In this document: positions 19,142-27,373 of the stretch, one piece after another | Layout of the letters: each line of letters starts with the position of its first letter | How positions within the stretch are numbered: position 1 is the stretch's first letter | From: Lachnospiraceae bacterium | GTDB taxonomy: Bacteria > Bacillota > Clostridia > Lachnospirales > Lachnospiraceae | Length of the DNA: 62,884 bases | Direction: 5' to 3' | Assembly: GCA_900753305.1 (NCBI GenBank) | Contig: CAADYR010000068.1 | Span: 1-62,884 of the forward strand | The notes under the pieces: generated by a model | Seen by the model: only the letters and a program-made list of their open reading frames with translations | Database searches by the model: none | What the model was told of the DNA's origin: nothing | Translations under genes and position numbers: made by a program

Positions 19142-20080
19142 TTAGTCTAATCCATTTTCTGTGATCAGACCGTCAATTGTACCATCTGAGAGCCACTGCT
19201 GTACCAGATCTTCACAAACTGTAGAAAATCCAGAACCCTTAGTAGTTGCAATACCATACTCCTGAGGTGCAAATTCCTCTTCTATGTAAGATCTGGAATC
19301 TGTGTTATAGATTGCAAGGATAGATTTGTCTACACAGAATGCATCTACTTCTCCTGCACTTAACGCTGTGGAGATAGTAGGATAATCTTCATACTGTGCA
19401 AAAGATACGCCCTCTGTCCATGTTGCAGGATCAAAAGTATCTGCATCAAATCCATCACCTGTAATAACTCCATTATCGATCATTGCCTGTACCAGTGATT
19501 TTGCAGAAGTAGAACCGGAAGATACACCTACTTTCTTGTCTGTCAGATCTGACAAGGTCTTAATTCCACTTGAATTCTCAACAAGCACAGATACATGATC
19601 TGTAAAATATGGAGTCGTGAAATCCCAGCTCTTCTTTCTCTCATCCGTAATTGTAAAAGTAGCCAATACACAATCAATATCACCTGAATCCAGAAGTTCT
19701 GTTCTGGTAGCTGCCGTAACTGCTGTAAATTCCACATCCACACCAAGATATTCCGCAAGTTTCTCGGCGAGTGAAATTTCAAGTCCTGAATACTCTCCTG
19801 TTAAAGTATCCTGATAACCAAATCCGATTACGGCATTTTTAACACCAACATTCAGTACACCCCTGTCGATAATAGCCTGCACATCAGCCGGATATTCTGT
19901 TGTCTCTACTGCAGTTGTTTCCGTTGTGGATGCTGTTGTTCCTTCTGCTGTCTGTGTGGATGCAGGTGTTGCTTCGGCAGGTGCTGTTGTCTCTGTAGAT
20001 GAGCTTCCACAACCTGCTAACATTGTCATAGACATCACTGCTGCTGTCCCAAGTGCTATCCATTTGTTCCATTTTTTCAT
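19142..20080 (-). CDS. Amino-acid ABC transporter substrate-binding lipoprotein
   Basis: A lipobox (MLAGCGSS, Cys about residue 24) is followed by a Thr/Ala-rich linker and a type-2 periplasmic-binding fold of the SBP_bac_3 family. Visible segments are LNVGVKNAVIGFGYQD, YSGLEISLAEKLAEYLGVDVEF, TRTELLDSGDIDCVLATFTIT and VGVSSGSTSAKSL. The Arg in TRTELL and the acidic site are as in glutamate/glutamine/aspartate binders, but the precise ligand cannot be fixed. Its gene follows the ATPase gene. Confidence 0.9.
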   Translation of the reverse strand: MKKWNKWIALGTAAVMSMTMLAGCGSSSTETTAPAEATPASTQTAEGTTASTTETTAVETTEYPADVQAIIDRGVLNVGVKNAVIGFGYQDTLTGEYSGLEISLAEKLAEYLGVDVEFTAVTAATRTELLDSGDIDCVLATFTITDERKKSWDFTTPYFTDHVSVLVENSSGIKTLSDLTDKKVGVSSGSTSAKSLVQAMIDNGVITGDGFDADTFDPATWTEGVSFAQYEDYPTISTALSAGEVDAFCVDKSILAIYNTDSRSYIEEEFAPQEYGIATTKGSGFSTVCEDLVQQWLSDGTIDGLITENGLD

Positions 20081-20149
20081 AACTTTGTCCTCCTCAATTT
20101 ATTGCCTTTGGTTATTTCAACTGTTTTAGTCCCGTGACCTCCACAGTAT

Positions 20150-20872
20150 CTATCGAATAATTTTTCCAAGGAACTGCTTTACTCTTTCATTACTTGGATT
20201 GGTAAAGAAATGTTCCGGCGTACCTTCTTCTATGATCTGTCCGTCTGCCATAAACACTACCCTGTCTGCAACCTGTCTGGCAAAACCCATTTCATGAGTA
20301 ACAACGACCATCGTAATATTTTCCTTGGCAAGTTTGATCATTACGTCCAAAACTTCCTGAATTGTCTCCGGGTCAAGTGCAGATGTCGGTTCATCAAACA
20401 AGATGATCCTGGTCTGTGCACATAATGCTCTGGCAATTGCAATTCTCTGCTGCTGTCCACCGGATAATGTGGTTGGATATACATTTGCCTTATCACGAAG
20501 TCCTACTACATCCAGATAGTGATATGCCAGATCCTCTGCCTCCTTTTTGCTCTTATGATGAAGTTTGGTAGGTGCCAATGTAAGATTCTTCAGCACAGTC
20601 ATATGAGGATACAGATTAAACTGCTGAAATACCATAGATGTCGTTTCCCTTACCAGTTTTGTCTTATTTCTGTCTGTCAATTCCCTGCCATCTATATACA
20701 CATGTCCACTCGTAGGCTTCTCCAGAAAATTCATACACCGGACAGTCGTTGATTTACCTGAACCTGATGGTCCGATAATGACCAGCTTTTCTCCTTCTGC
20801 TACCTCCAGATTTACATCTTTAAGTACATGCAGTTCTCCAAAGTATTTATTGATGTGCTCCAGCTTAATCAT
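20150..20872 (-). CDS. Amino-acid ABC transporter ATP-binding protein, GlnQ family
   Basis: Walker A GPSGSGKST (about 37-45), Q-loop, signature LSGGQQQR (about 140) and Walker B ILFDEPTSAL define a GlnQ-type importer ATPase. The longer frame from 20890 places AAGGAG inside the coding region, so ATG 20872 (MIKLEHINKYFG) is chosen. First gene of the four-gene importer; a terminator-like hairpin precedes it. Confidence 0.93.
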   Translation of the reverse strand: MIKLEHINKYFGELHVLKDVNLEVAEGEKLVIIGPSGSGKSTTVRCMNFLEKPTSGHVYIDGRELTDRNKTKLVRETTSMVFQQFNLYPHMTVLKNLTLAPTKLHHKSKKEAEDLAYHYLDVVGLRDKANVYPTTLSGGQQQRIAIARALCAQTRIILFDEPTSALDPETIQEVLDVMIKLAKENITMVVVTHEMGFARQVADRVVFMADGQIIEEGTPEHFFTNPSNERVKQFLGKIIR

Positions 20873-20896
20873 GACTAATCTCTCCTTCATATAATC

Positions 20897-20930
20897 AAAA
20901 AAGGCACCTGGAATCTATCCAAGCGCCTTT
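20897..20930 (-). terminator. Terminator hairpin between Fe-ADH-like gene and amino-acid importer
   Basis: Minus strand: 13 continuous base pairs starting AAAGGCG around a 5-base loop, then TTTTTT. It lies only about 25 bases before the importer start, so it may act as a leader attenuator as well as ending the upstream transcript. Confidence 0.75.
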
Positions 20931-21016
20931 GCTTAGTGCATATCTTAAACTAACTATTTCAAAAAGTCAACATTCTTTTTATTATTATAAACCATTTTGT
21001 GCTCTTTTACGTATAT

Positions 21017-21502
21017 TTATTCAAAATACAAGTCTTCGCTGTCTATTTTTATAGAATTTACCTGATTCACACCTTCTGCTTCCTCAGACTCTTCTGAAAT
21101 GACTACAAGTTTGGTGCGCAGGCTTTTCCCTTTTGTATCCACATTCTCTATGGTACTGTCTGCCAGCTCCGGATACTCATAAAAAATCAGCATCAGTTTT
21201 GCAACCTTAATCGTCAGTTCAGAACCTATTGCGATCACCATATCCGGTTTTTTTTCACTCATGAACTGCATACCACCGATCAGTTGGACTTGGGATATCT
21301 TTTCACCCCCGATATCATATTCTCCCATGATCACACCCATGGAATCCATATACGTTCTGATCTGGGATACTATATTGCCTACACCTTCATTCATATGACT
21401 GTCCCTGATCATAACAACATTTTTACAACTGATGTGCTCTAAATAATCCAGTGCTTTTCCTCCACAGGAAAAGGCAGATTTAATTGCAATTGATTTTGTC
21501 AT
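21017..21502 (-). CDS. Half-length iron-containing-alcohol-dehydrogenase-like protein
   Basis: The 161 residues resemble only the N-terminal NAD-binding half of Fe-ADH/dehydroquinate-synthase-like enzymes. Examples are the DMVIAIGSELTIKVAKLMLIFYEYP stretch at 87-111 (given here in parts: IAIGSELTIKVAK and LIFYEYP) and SLRTKLVVISEESEEAEGV near 126-144. The nucleotide-binding GGGS(P)ID is replaced by GSELTIK and the metal-binding C-terminal domain is absent. Dehydrogenase activity is not expected. It lies between glpP and the amino-acid importer, with terminator-like hairpins on both sides and its own good GGGAG site. Confidence 0.55.
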   Translation of the reverse strand: MTKSIAIKSAFSCGGKALDYLEHISCKNVVMIRDSHMNEGVGNIVSQIRTYMDSMGVIMGEYDIGGEKISQVQLIGGMQFMSEKKPDMVIAIGSELTIKVAKLMLIFYEYPELADSTIENVDTKGKSLRTKLVVISEESEEAEGVNQVNSIKIDSEDLYFE

Positions 21503-21547
21503 AAATAATTCTCCCTTCTTACATTCCCGGCTCTCTCTTTGCTAAAT

Positions 21548-21599
21548 TAAAAAAACGCCTGTAAACAGCAGATTGCTGCTGTTACAAACGCCTTTGTTA
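21548..21599 (-). terminator. Long terminator hairpin downstream of glpP
   Basis: Minus strand CAAAGGCGTTTGTAACAGCAG pairs (one bulge) with CTGCTGTTTACAGGCG, followed by TTTTTTT. It lies about 100 bases after glpP and 50 bases before the Fe-ADH-like gene. It could be glpP's terminator or a GlpP-responsive leader terminator. Confidence 0.75.
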
Positions 21600-21702
21600 T
21601 ATCTGTTTCACTATTTTTCTATTATCACTATACTCTTCATTCCTCAAGTTGTCAATATTGGTATTTTGTCTCGTTATAACATGTCATAATATAACACAAT
21701 AT

Positions 21703-22278
21703 TTACAGGAACCATATTTTAGTATTTGTGGAGGAAACTGCGACTGCACCTGCATCCAGTGCATTGCATACGTCCTCTTTATCTGAAATTAATCCTCCCG
21801 CAATGAGAGGGATTTTGTTCTCTTTGGTAATTTTACGTATAACTTTTGGCATAACGCCGGGAAGCACTTCTATACAGTCAGGTCTGGCTTCTCTCGTCTG
21901 CCTGGACAGATTGGCAAGCGCCATGGAATCAATGATAAAAAAGCGAAGCACAGCAGCAAGCCCCAGTTCTTTTGCCCGTTTTACAAGAATCGGCTTCGTT
22001 GTAATGATACCGTCTGCCCTTGTTCTTTTCTTTATATAATCTACACTGACTTCCTTACTTCCAAGCCCTGCGATCAGATCCATATGAACCATGGCAAGTT
22101 TACCCTTTTCTTTTATTCGCTCCACAATATCTGCAATACCGCAAATATCACCAAACAGTATAAAAATGACACTACTGTCACTTTTTAGACATACCTCCAG
22201 GCTTTCTTCATCCTTTACCGCAGGAATAATCGGTGTATTTTCTATTGCTTCTTTGAAGCTGGTCTGATATTCTTCCAT
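21703..22278 (-). CDS. glpP: Glycerol-uptake operon antiterminator, GlpP family
   Basis: This 191-residue TIM-barrel-like RNA-binding protein matches GlpP of Firmicutes: IFILFGDICGIADIV, VHMDLIAGLGS, DGIITTKP, EVLPGVMPK and PLIAGGLIS. GlpP, bound to glycerol-3-phosphate, prevents termination in leader RNAs of glycerol genes. No glpF, glpK or glpD is in the window. The start codon is 4 bases after the stop of the hydrolase gene, so the two are co-transcribed. A terminator-like hairpin downstream is a possible RNA target. Confidence 0.88.
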   Translation of the reverse strand: MEEYQTSFKEAIENTPIIPAVKDEESLEVCLKSDSSVIFILFGDICGIADIVERIKEKGKLAMVHMDLIAGLGSKEVSVDYIKKRTRADGIITTKPILVKRAKELGLAAVLRFFIIDSMALANLSRQTREARPDCIEVLPGVMPKVIRKITKENKIPLIAGGLISDKEDVCNALDAGAVAVSSTNTKIWFL

Positions 22279-22282
22279 TTCT

Positions 22283-23209
22283 CTATTCCATATGTGCCGT
22301 AAGCCATTTAGTCACATCAGCATAAACTGTTTCTTTATCCAGTTCATTCAGTATCTCATGCCTGTCATCCGGATAAAGCTTCATTGAAATATCTTTGATC
22401 CCACTGTCCTTATACTGCTGATAAATATGCTTCACGCCTTCTCCATAGTTACCTACCGGATCATCTGCTCCTGCAATCATATATACAGGCAAATCTTTCG
22501 GAATTTTGTTATAATTCTCTTTCTTCTGGATAAAAGTAAGTACTTCAAATAAAGTCTTGTATCCATTGATGGTAAAACCGAATGTACAGAATTTGTGACC
22601 ATTATACCAGTCCACAATATCTGTATCCTTAGTCAGCCAGTCATTTTCTGTACGTGTAGGTTTAAATCTGTCATTATATCCCTTAAAGGAACTCTTTCTG
22701 ATAAACTCTGAACGGTATCTCTGTCCTCTGAACGTCCCCAGAACTCCTGCTGTCAGCTTACCTGCCAAAAGCATTGTTTTAGTCTGCTCCCCCGTTCCGC
22801 ACAGAATTGCTCCTGTCAGCTCATTGCCATATGTCATAAGATAACGTCTTGCCATAAATGAACCCATACTGTGTCCAAACAGAAAATATGGAATCCCCGG
22901 ATATTCTTTCCTGGCATATTCTGTAACGGTATGCAAATCCTTTACTACTGTTTCACTCTTACGATCCGGGCAGAAATACCCCAGATCTTCGTCACTTCCG
23001 GCAGTATGCCCGTGTCCCAAATGATCATTTCCGATTACCACGATTCCCTGCTCATTCAAATACCGGGCAAATCCATCATATCTTTCAATAAATTCTATCA
23101 TTCCATGCGAAATCTGCATCACTGCCCGAATATTTTCTTCCGGCTGCCATATCACTACGTGGAGTTTATGCACCCCGTCATTAGAAGTTAATTCCATATT
23201 TTTTACCAT
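22283..23209 (-). CDS. Alpha/beta hydrolase, monoacylglycerol-lipase-like
   Basis: The 308-residue cytoplasmic serine hydrolase of the Hydrolase_4 group has the HG oxyanion segment QISHGMIEF (about 33-41), NDHLGHG, the nucleophile elbow GHSMGS (Ser about 111), the acid in GADDPVG (about 255) and the catalytic His in DDRHEIL (about 284). Members cleave lysophospholipids or monoglycerides. Coupling with glpP fits release of glycerol from glycerolipids, but that link is inference. Confidence 0.85.
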   Translation of the reverse strand: MVKNMELTSNDGVHKLHVVIWQPEENIRAVMQISHGMIEFIERYDGFARYLNEQGIVVIGNDHLGHGHTAGSDEDLGYFCPDRKSETVVKDLHTVTEYARKEYPGIPYFLFGHSMGSFMARRYLMTYGNELTGAILCGTGEQTKTMLLAGKLTAGVLGTFRGQRYRSEFIRKSSFKGYNDRFKPTRTENDWLTKDTDIVDWYNGHKFCTFGFTINGYKTLFEVLTFIQKKENYNKIPKDLPVYMIAGADDPVGNYGEGVKHIYQQYKDSGIKDISMKLYPDDRHEILNELDKETVYADVTKWLTAHME

Positions 23210-23296
23210 ATTCTGTAACCAAACCTTTCCCTTTTACTATCTCCCGTTCCTATAAATATATTCTACACGACCCTATGCATGAGTGCAATCCCAAGC

Positions 23297-24643
23297 TTAC
23301 AACCCCTGCTCTTTTAATCCCTGGACCAGTTTCACATAATATTCCCTGACGTCAAATCCTGATATATTTTCACGGAAAAGATCGATCATATCACCATGGG
23401 AAATTCCCCGGCAGCCTGAACAAGTCAGTGTCCCCAGATAATTTCCCCATTTAGCCGATTCCTCAGATACCAGACCATCATTAGTACCTTCTGCTGATTT
23501 TACCAGACAAAATCCTATATTTAACGGAAAAGAAGCACTACGTGCCTTTGACATCAGAGACATAACACTCTGTTTAAGAACATCTTCTGAATCTGTCATC
23601 TCCTGATTGCGTTTACAGCAATGATCTGCTGTCAGATCCATAACTGCGGCAGTAAAATCAGGATTTTTATCTCCTAATCGCAGAAATATTGCATTATATT
23701 TTAATGCAACGATATCGATCAGTCCCTTGGGTATTTTTTCCAGAAGCTGGTCTACCCATAAACACCCTTTATGTGGTGTATTGATCGTAGTCAGTGAAGC
23801 CACCATGGGTGCTGCATCCAGACAGTCTATTGCATATCTTGTATCAAGTCCTCCCTTGGAATGAGCTATGATATTGACTTTTTCGCATCCTGTTTCTTCT
23901 ACTATCTTTTGAATCTGCTCCTTGATCTCCTGTGCACTTTTGCTTACCGGTGCTGCAGACTGATGTTTTCCATAATAGATCCTGCAACCATTTTTCTGCA
24001 GTTCAGCCGGTATTCTGCCCCAATAATTAAAATATTGCCAGTCTCTGAAAAAGACACCATGCACAAGCAGAACAGGATATCTGGTATTGCATATCTCACT
24101 TTCTGCCCGTACCTCATCCAGTTCCTTTTTAGCTGTTTCTATTTTATATTCCAGGTCTGCGCTTTTACATACATACATCGTAATAAACAGATTCACAGGT
24201 GGAATCCACCAGCACATGATCCATAAAATACGCCACACCAGCTTTAATTGTCTGGCAGTCATCATAATACGGATAAAACCGTTTGCAGCCATAAGGAAAC
24301 CAATCCCTATGGTCAGAATGATCTCACAGACACACACTGCGATCAGTTCTGCACTTTGAAAACCAGACTGTGTAAACCTCTTTATCAGATACACACTTTG
24401 GATCAGGATACCGATACAGATCGCCAACATCAGCACATTACCGCCCATTAAGATATTTAATCTGGTTCCTGCTGTCTTTTTCCTGTAGGGTCTGATCTGA
24501 TATATCATAAAAACTACAATAGTTATCACTGTGAAAACTATCTTTAGTCCAACATTCCAGTTTACATCCGTATATAGAAATACTAAATTTACCATTGCAA
24601 GATAAATGATGATTCCAAACAATGAACTTATCCACTTTCTCAT
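23297..24643 (-). CDS. Membrane alpha/beta hydrolase, PGAP1/lipase-like
   Basis: The N-terminal half has about four membrane helices (residues 5-170). The C-terminal half is a lipase fold with the oxyanion entry VLLVHGVFFRDW, the nucleophile elbow AHSKGG (about residue 248), an Asp in GTNDGLVSE and a His in GISHGDM. The architecture suggests an esterase or triacylglycerol lipase acting at the membrane. A longer frame begins at a TTG at 24664; MRKW at 24643 is preferred because the helix starts there, though its ribosome site is weak. It lies upstream of the other hydrolase and glpP in the same direction. Confidence 0.78.
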   Translation of the reverse strand: MRKWISSLFGIIIYLAMVNLVFLYTDVNWNVGLKIVFTVITIVVFMIYQIRPYRKKTAGTRLNILMGGNVLMLAICIGILIQSVYLIKRFTQSGFQSAELIAVCVCEIILTIGIGFLMAANGFIRIMMTARQLKLVWRILWIMCWWIPPVNLFITMYVCKSADLEYKIETAKKELDEVRAESEICNTRYPVLLVHGVFFRDWQYFNYWGRIPAELQKNGCRIYYGKHQSAAPVSKSAQEIKEQIQKIVEETGCEKVNIIAHSKGGLDTRYAIDCLDAAPMVASLTTINTPHKGCLWVDQLLEKIPKGLIDIVALKYNAIFLRLGDKNPDFTAAVMDLTADHCCKRNQEMTDSEDVLKQSVMSLMSKARSASFPLNIGFCLVKSAEGTNDGLVSEESAKWGNYLGTLTCSGCRGISHGDMIDLFRENISGFDVREYYVKLVQGLKEQGL

Positions 24644-24692
24644 ATGTGTTTCTTCATCTCCCAATTATATATCTCTTATAGACACAGTAATA

Positions 24693-24728
24693 AACAAGGC
24701 TTCCCGCCACTTGGCAGAAAGCCCTGTT
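24693..24728. terminator. Terminator of the pentose operon
   Basis: AACAAGGCTT and its partner AAGCCCTGTT form a stem with an inner GCC/GGC pairing, 20 bases past the transketolase stop. Tail moderately T-rich. Confidence 0.6.
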
Positions 24729-24748
24729 CATAATTCTGTATTTATACC

Positions 24749-25693
24749 TTATTTATTTACGAATTCCTTAACCTGCTCATATACGCCCTGTGCATCCAGC
24801 TTATACTTCTGAACCAGAGCTGCTGCAGAACCAGATTCACCGAAGCAATCCTGCATACCGATCTTATATACCGGTGTTGGATAAGATTTGCACAATGCAT
24901 CACATACTGCGCTGCCCAATCCACCGATCACAGAATGTTCTTCTGCAGTTACGACTTTACCTGTCTTCTTTGCACTCTTAATGATAATATCTTCATCCAG
25001 AGGCTTAATGGTACAGATATTGATAACTTCTGCACTGATACCCTCTGCTGCCAGCTTCTCTGCTGCGCCCAGTGCAGAATCTACACAGATACCTGTTGCC
25101 ACGATTGTAACGTCTGTACCTTCTCTGACAATTGTTCCCTTACCGATTTCAAACTTGTAATCAGGTCTGTCATTGATAACAGGAACTGCGGCACGTCCAA
25201 AACGAATGTATACCGGTCCATCATATTCTACAGCGGCACGAACTGCTGCCCTGGCTTCTACATCATCAGCAGGGCACATAACTACCATGCCGGGAATTGT
25301 TCTCATCAGCGCGATATCTTCGTTACACTGGTGTGTAGCACCATCTTCACCTACAGTAATACCTGCATGTGTAGCACCGATCTTAACATTCAGATGAGGA
25401 TATCCGATAGAGTTACGAACCTGTTCAAAAGCACGTCCTGCTGCAAACATCGCAAAAGAGCTCATAAAAGGAATCTTGCCTGTTAAGGAAAGTCCCGCTG
25501 CTACACCAGCCATATTACTCTCTGCAATGCCACAGTCAATATGTCTTTCAGGGAATACCTTCTTGAACATACCAGTCTTAGTTGCTGCTGCAAGGTCAGC
25601 ATCCAGAACTACAAGATTAGGATTTTCCTTACCAATCTCTATTAAAGCATTACCATAGCTCTCACGAGTAGCGATCTTCTTTACTTCTGACAT
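24749..25693 (-). CDS. Transketolase, C-terminal subunit
   Basis: The 314-residue subunit contains the pyrimidine-binding domain (DADLAAATKTG, IDCGIAESNMAGVAAGLSL, THAGITVGEDGATHQ with the catalytic Glu/His region) and the C-terminal domain. Together with the gene upstream it makes one split transketolase. The two frames overlap by 13 bases, indicating translational coupling. It belongs to the pentose operon starting near 29.08 kb. Confidence 0.93.
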   Translation of the reverse strand: MSEVKKIATRESYGNALIEIGKENPNLVVLDADLAAATKTGMFKKVFPERHIDCGIAESNMAGVAAGLSLTGKIPFMSSFAMFAAGRAFEQVRNSIGYPHLNVKIGATHAGITVGEDGATHQCNEDIALMRTIPGMVVMCPADDVEARAAVRAAVEYDGPVYIRFGRAAVPVINDRPDYKFEIGKGTIVREGTDVTIVATGICVDSALGAAEKLAAEGISAEVINICTIKPLDEDIIIKSAKKTGKVVTAEEHSVIGGLGSAVCDALCKSYPTPVYKIGMQDCFGESGSAAALVQKYKLDAQGVYEQVKEFVNK

Positions 25694-26520
25694 AATGCTT
25701 CACCTACTTTCTCTAAATCTGCCATTGCAATTGCGAACTCTTCATCATTAGGAGCCTTACCATGCCAGTCCGCATTTCCTTCCATAAAGGATACACCTTT
25801 ACCCTTTATGGAATGGGCAATGATTGCTGTTGGCATGCCTTTAGTTTCTTTTGCTTCTTTGAAAGCTGCACGGATCTGATCAAAATCATGTGCATCTGCC
25901 AGATTGATCACATGGAAATTGAATGCTTCAAACTTCTTATCAATAGGATAAGGAGAACATACATCTTCAATCTTACCATCGATCTGTAATCCATTGTTAT
26001 CTATGATAACGCAGAGATTGTCAAGTTTTCTGTGACCTGCAAACATAGCAGCCTCCCATACCTGACCTTCTTCGATCTCACCATCACCAAGCAGTGTATA
26101 TATACGGAAAGAATCACCGCTCATTTTAGCACCCAGTGCCATACCGCATGCTACTGAGATACCCTGTCCTAAAGAACCGGAAGACATATCAACGCCCGGA
26201 ACGGACTGCATGCAGGGATGTCCCTGTAAATAAGAGCCTAATTTTCTTAAAGTAACAAGATCTTCTACTGGGAAATAACCGCGGTTAGCCAATGCTGCAT
26301 ATAAACCCGGTGCTGTATGTCCCTTGGATAATACGAAGCGGTCTCTGTCAGCCTTCTTCGGATTCTTTGGGTCAATGTTCATTTCCTCAAAGTAAAGATA
26401 GGTAAAGATATCTGCTGCGGATAAGGAACCGCCCGGATGACCAGCTTTTGCTGCATGAACACCGGTAATGATACCCTTACGAACTTCATTTGCCATTTTC
26501 TGAAGCTCTAAATTTGTCAT
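25681..26520 (-). CDS. Transketolase, N-terminal (TPP-binding) subunit
   Basis: The 279-residue thiamine-pyrophosphate domain carries GHPGGSLSAADI, the GDGEIEEGQVWEA metal/TPP motif (about 147-159) and the D-NN end in IIDNNGLQIDG. It pairs with the C-terminal subunit gene that overlaps it. In the non-oxidative pentose pathway the enzyme transfers two-carbon units from xylulose 5-phosphate, the product of the AraD step encoded upstream. Confidence 0.93.
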   Translation of the reverse strand: MTNLELQKMANEVRKGIITGVHAAKAGHPGGSLSAADIFTYLYFEEMNIDPKNPKKADRDRFVLSKGHTAPGLYAALANRGYFPVEDLVTLRKLGSYLQGHPCMQSVPGVDMSSGSLGQGISVACGMALGAKMSGDSFRIYTLLGDGEIEEGQVWEAAMFAGHRKLDNLCVIIDNNGLQIDGKIEDVCSPYPIDKKFEAFNFHVINLADAHDFDQIRAAFKEAKETKGMPTAIIAHSIKGKGVSFMEGNADWHGKAPNDEEFAIAMADLEKVGEALCQK

Positions 26521-26643
26521 GTTCTTTCCTCCATCATAACCTTTGTTTGTACTTATCCGTAATCATATTATAATTCTGGATAATTACTACATTTTTACCT
26601 AATTAATATACCACATATTCCCTGAATCGTAAATGCAAATTTT

Positions 26644-27345
26644 TTAACAATCTTCTACTTTATTGCCATAATATGCATTGGCACCATGTTTTCTGTAATA
26701 ATGTTTATCCTGAATTCTCTGCGGTGCCGGCTCTACATCCGGTTTTAATTGTTCTGTAAATAGTGCCATTTTCGATACTTCTTCCAGAACGACAGCATTA
26801 TGTACTGCTTCCTTGGCATCCTTGCCCCAGGCAAAAGGACCATGATTTTTGCAAAGAACAGCAGGTACTGCCATCGGGTCTTTTCCTTCAAATGTTTCAA
26901 TAATTACCGTACCTGTATTTTTCTCATAACCTGCATCGATTTCTTCCTGAGTCAATACTCTCGCACAGGGGATCTCACCATACATGTAATCTGCATGAGT
27001 CGTTCCATAGCAGGGGATCGCCCTTCCTGCCTGCGCCCAGCTTGTTGCATAGGTAGAATGTGTATGCACGATACCACCAATCTCCGGGAAAGCCTTGTAC
27101 AGTTCCAGATGTGTCGGTGTATCAGAAGAAGGATTATACTTTCCCTCTACTTTATTTCCGTTTAAGTCCATAACCACCATATCTTCCGGCTTTAACAGAT
27201 TATAATCCACACCGCTTGGCTTAATGATAAACAGTCCCTTTTCTCTGTCAATGGCACTCACATTGCCCCATGTAAAAGTAACCAGACCATAACGGGGCAG
27301 ATCCATATTTGCTTCATATACCTTTTTCTTTAATTCTTCTAACAT
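26644..27345 (-). CDS. araD: L-ribulose-5-phosphate 4-epimerase
   Basis: Zinc class II aldolase-fold epimerase. It has TWGNVSAID with the phosphate-site Gly-Asn, IKPSGVDY, SSDTPTHLELY, metal His residues in IVHTHSTYATSWA (about 95 and 97) and a third His near 168 in LCKNHGPFAWG. It converts L-ribulose 5-phosphate to D-xylulose 5-phosphate. An in-frame ATG at 27369 exists, but GGAAGGA is positioned for ATG 27345. It lies between the FGGY kinase and transketolase genes. The 120 bases after its stop hold no visible gene. Confidence 0.93.
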   Translation of the reverse strand: MLEELKKKVYEANMDLPRYGLVTFTWGNVSAIDREKGLFIIKPSGVDYNLLKPEDMVVMDLNGNKVEGKYNPSSDTPTHLELYKAFPEIGGIVHTHSTYATSWAQAGRAIPCYGTTHADYMYGEIPCARVLTQEEIDAGYEKNTGTVIIETFEGKDPMAVPAVLCKNHGPFAWGKDAKEAVHNAVVLEEVSKMALFTEQLKPDVEPAPQRIQDKHYYRKHGANAYYGNKVEDC

Positions 27346-27373
27346 ATTTTCTGCTTCCTTCCCAATCAAAAGA

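Noticed and set aside
20897..20930. Considered as an ANTAR-type two-hairpin target
   Set aside because: Only one hairpin is present and its loop is five bases, not the hexanucleotide loop pair expected for ANTAR regulators.
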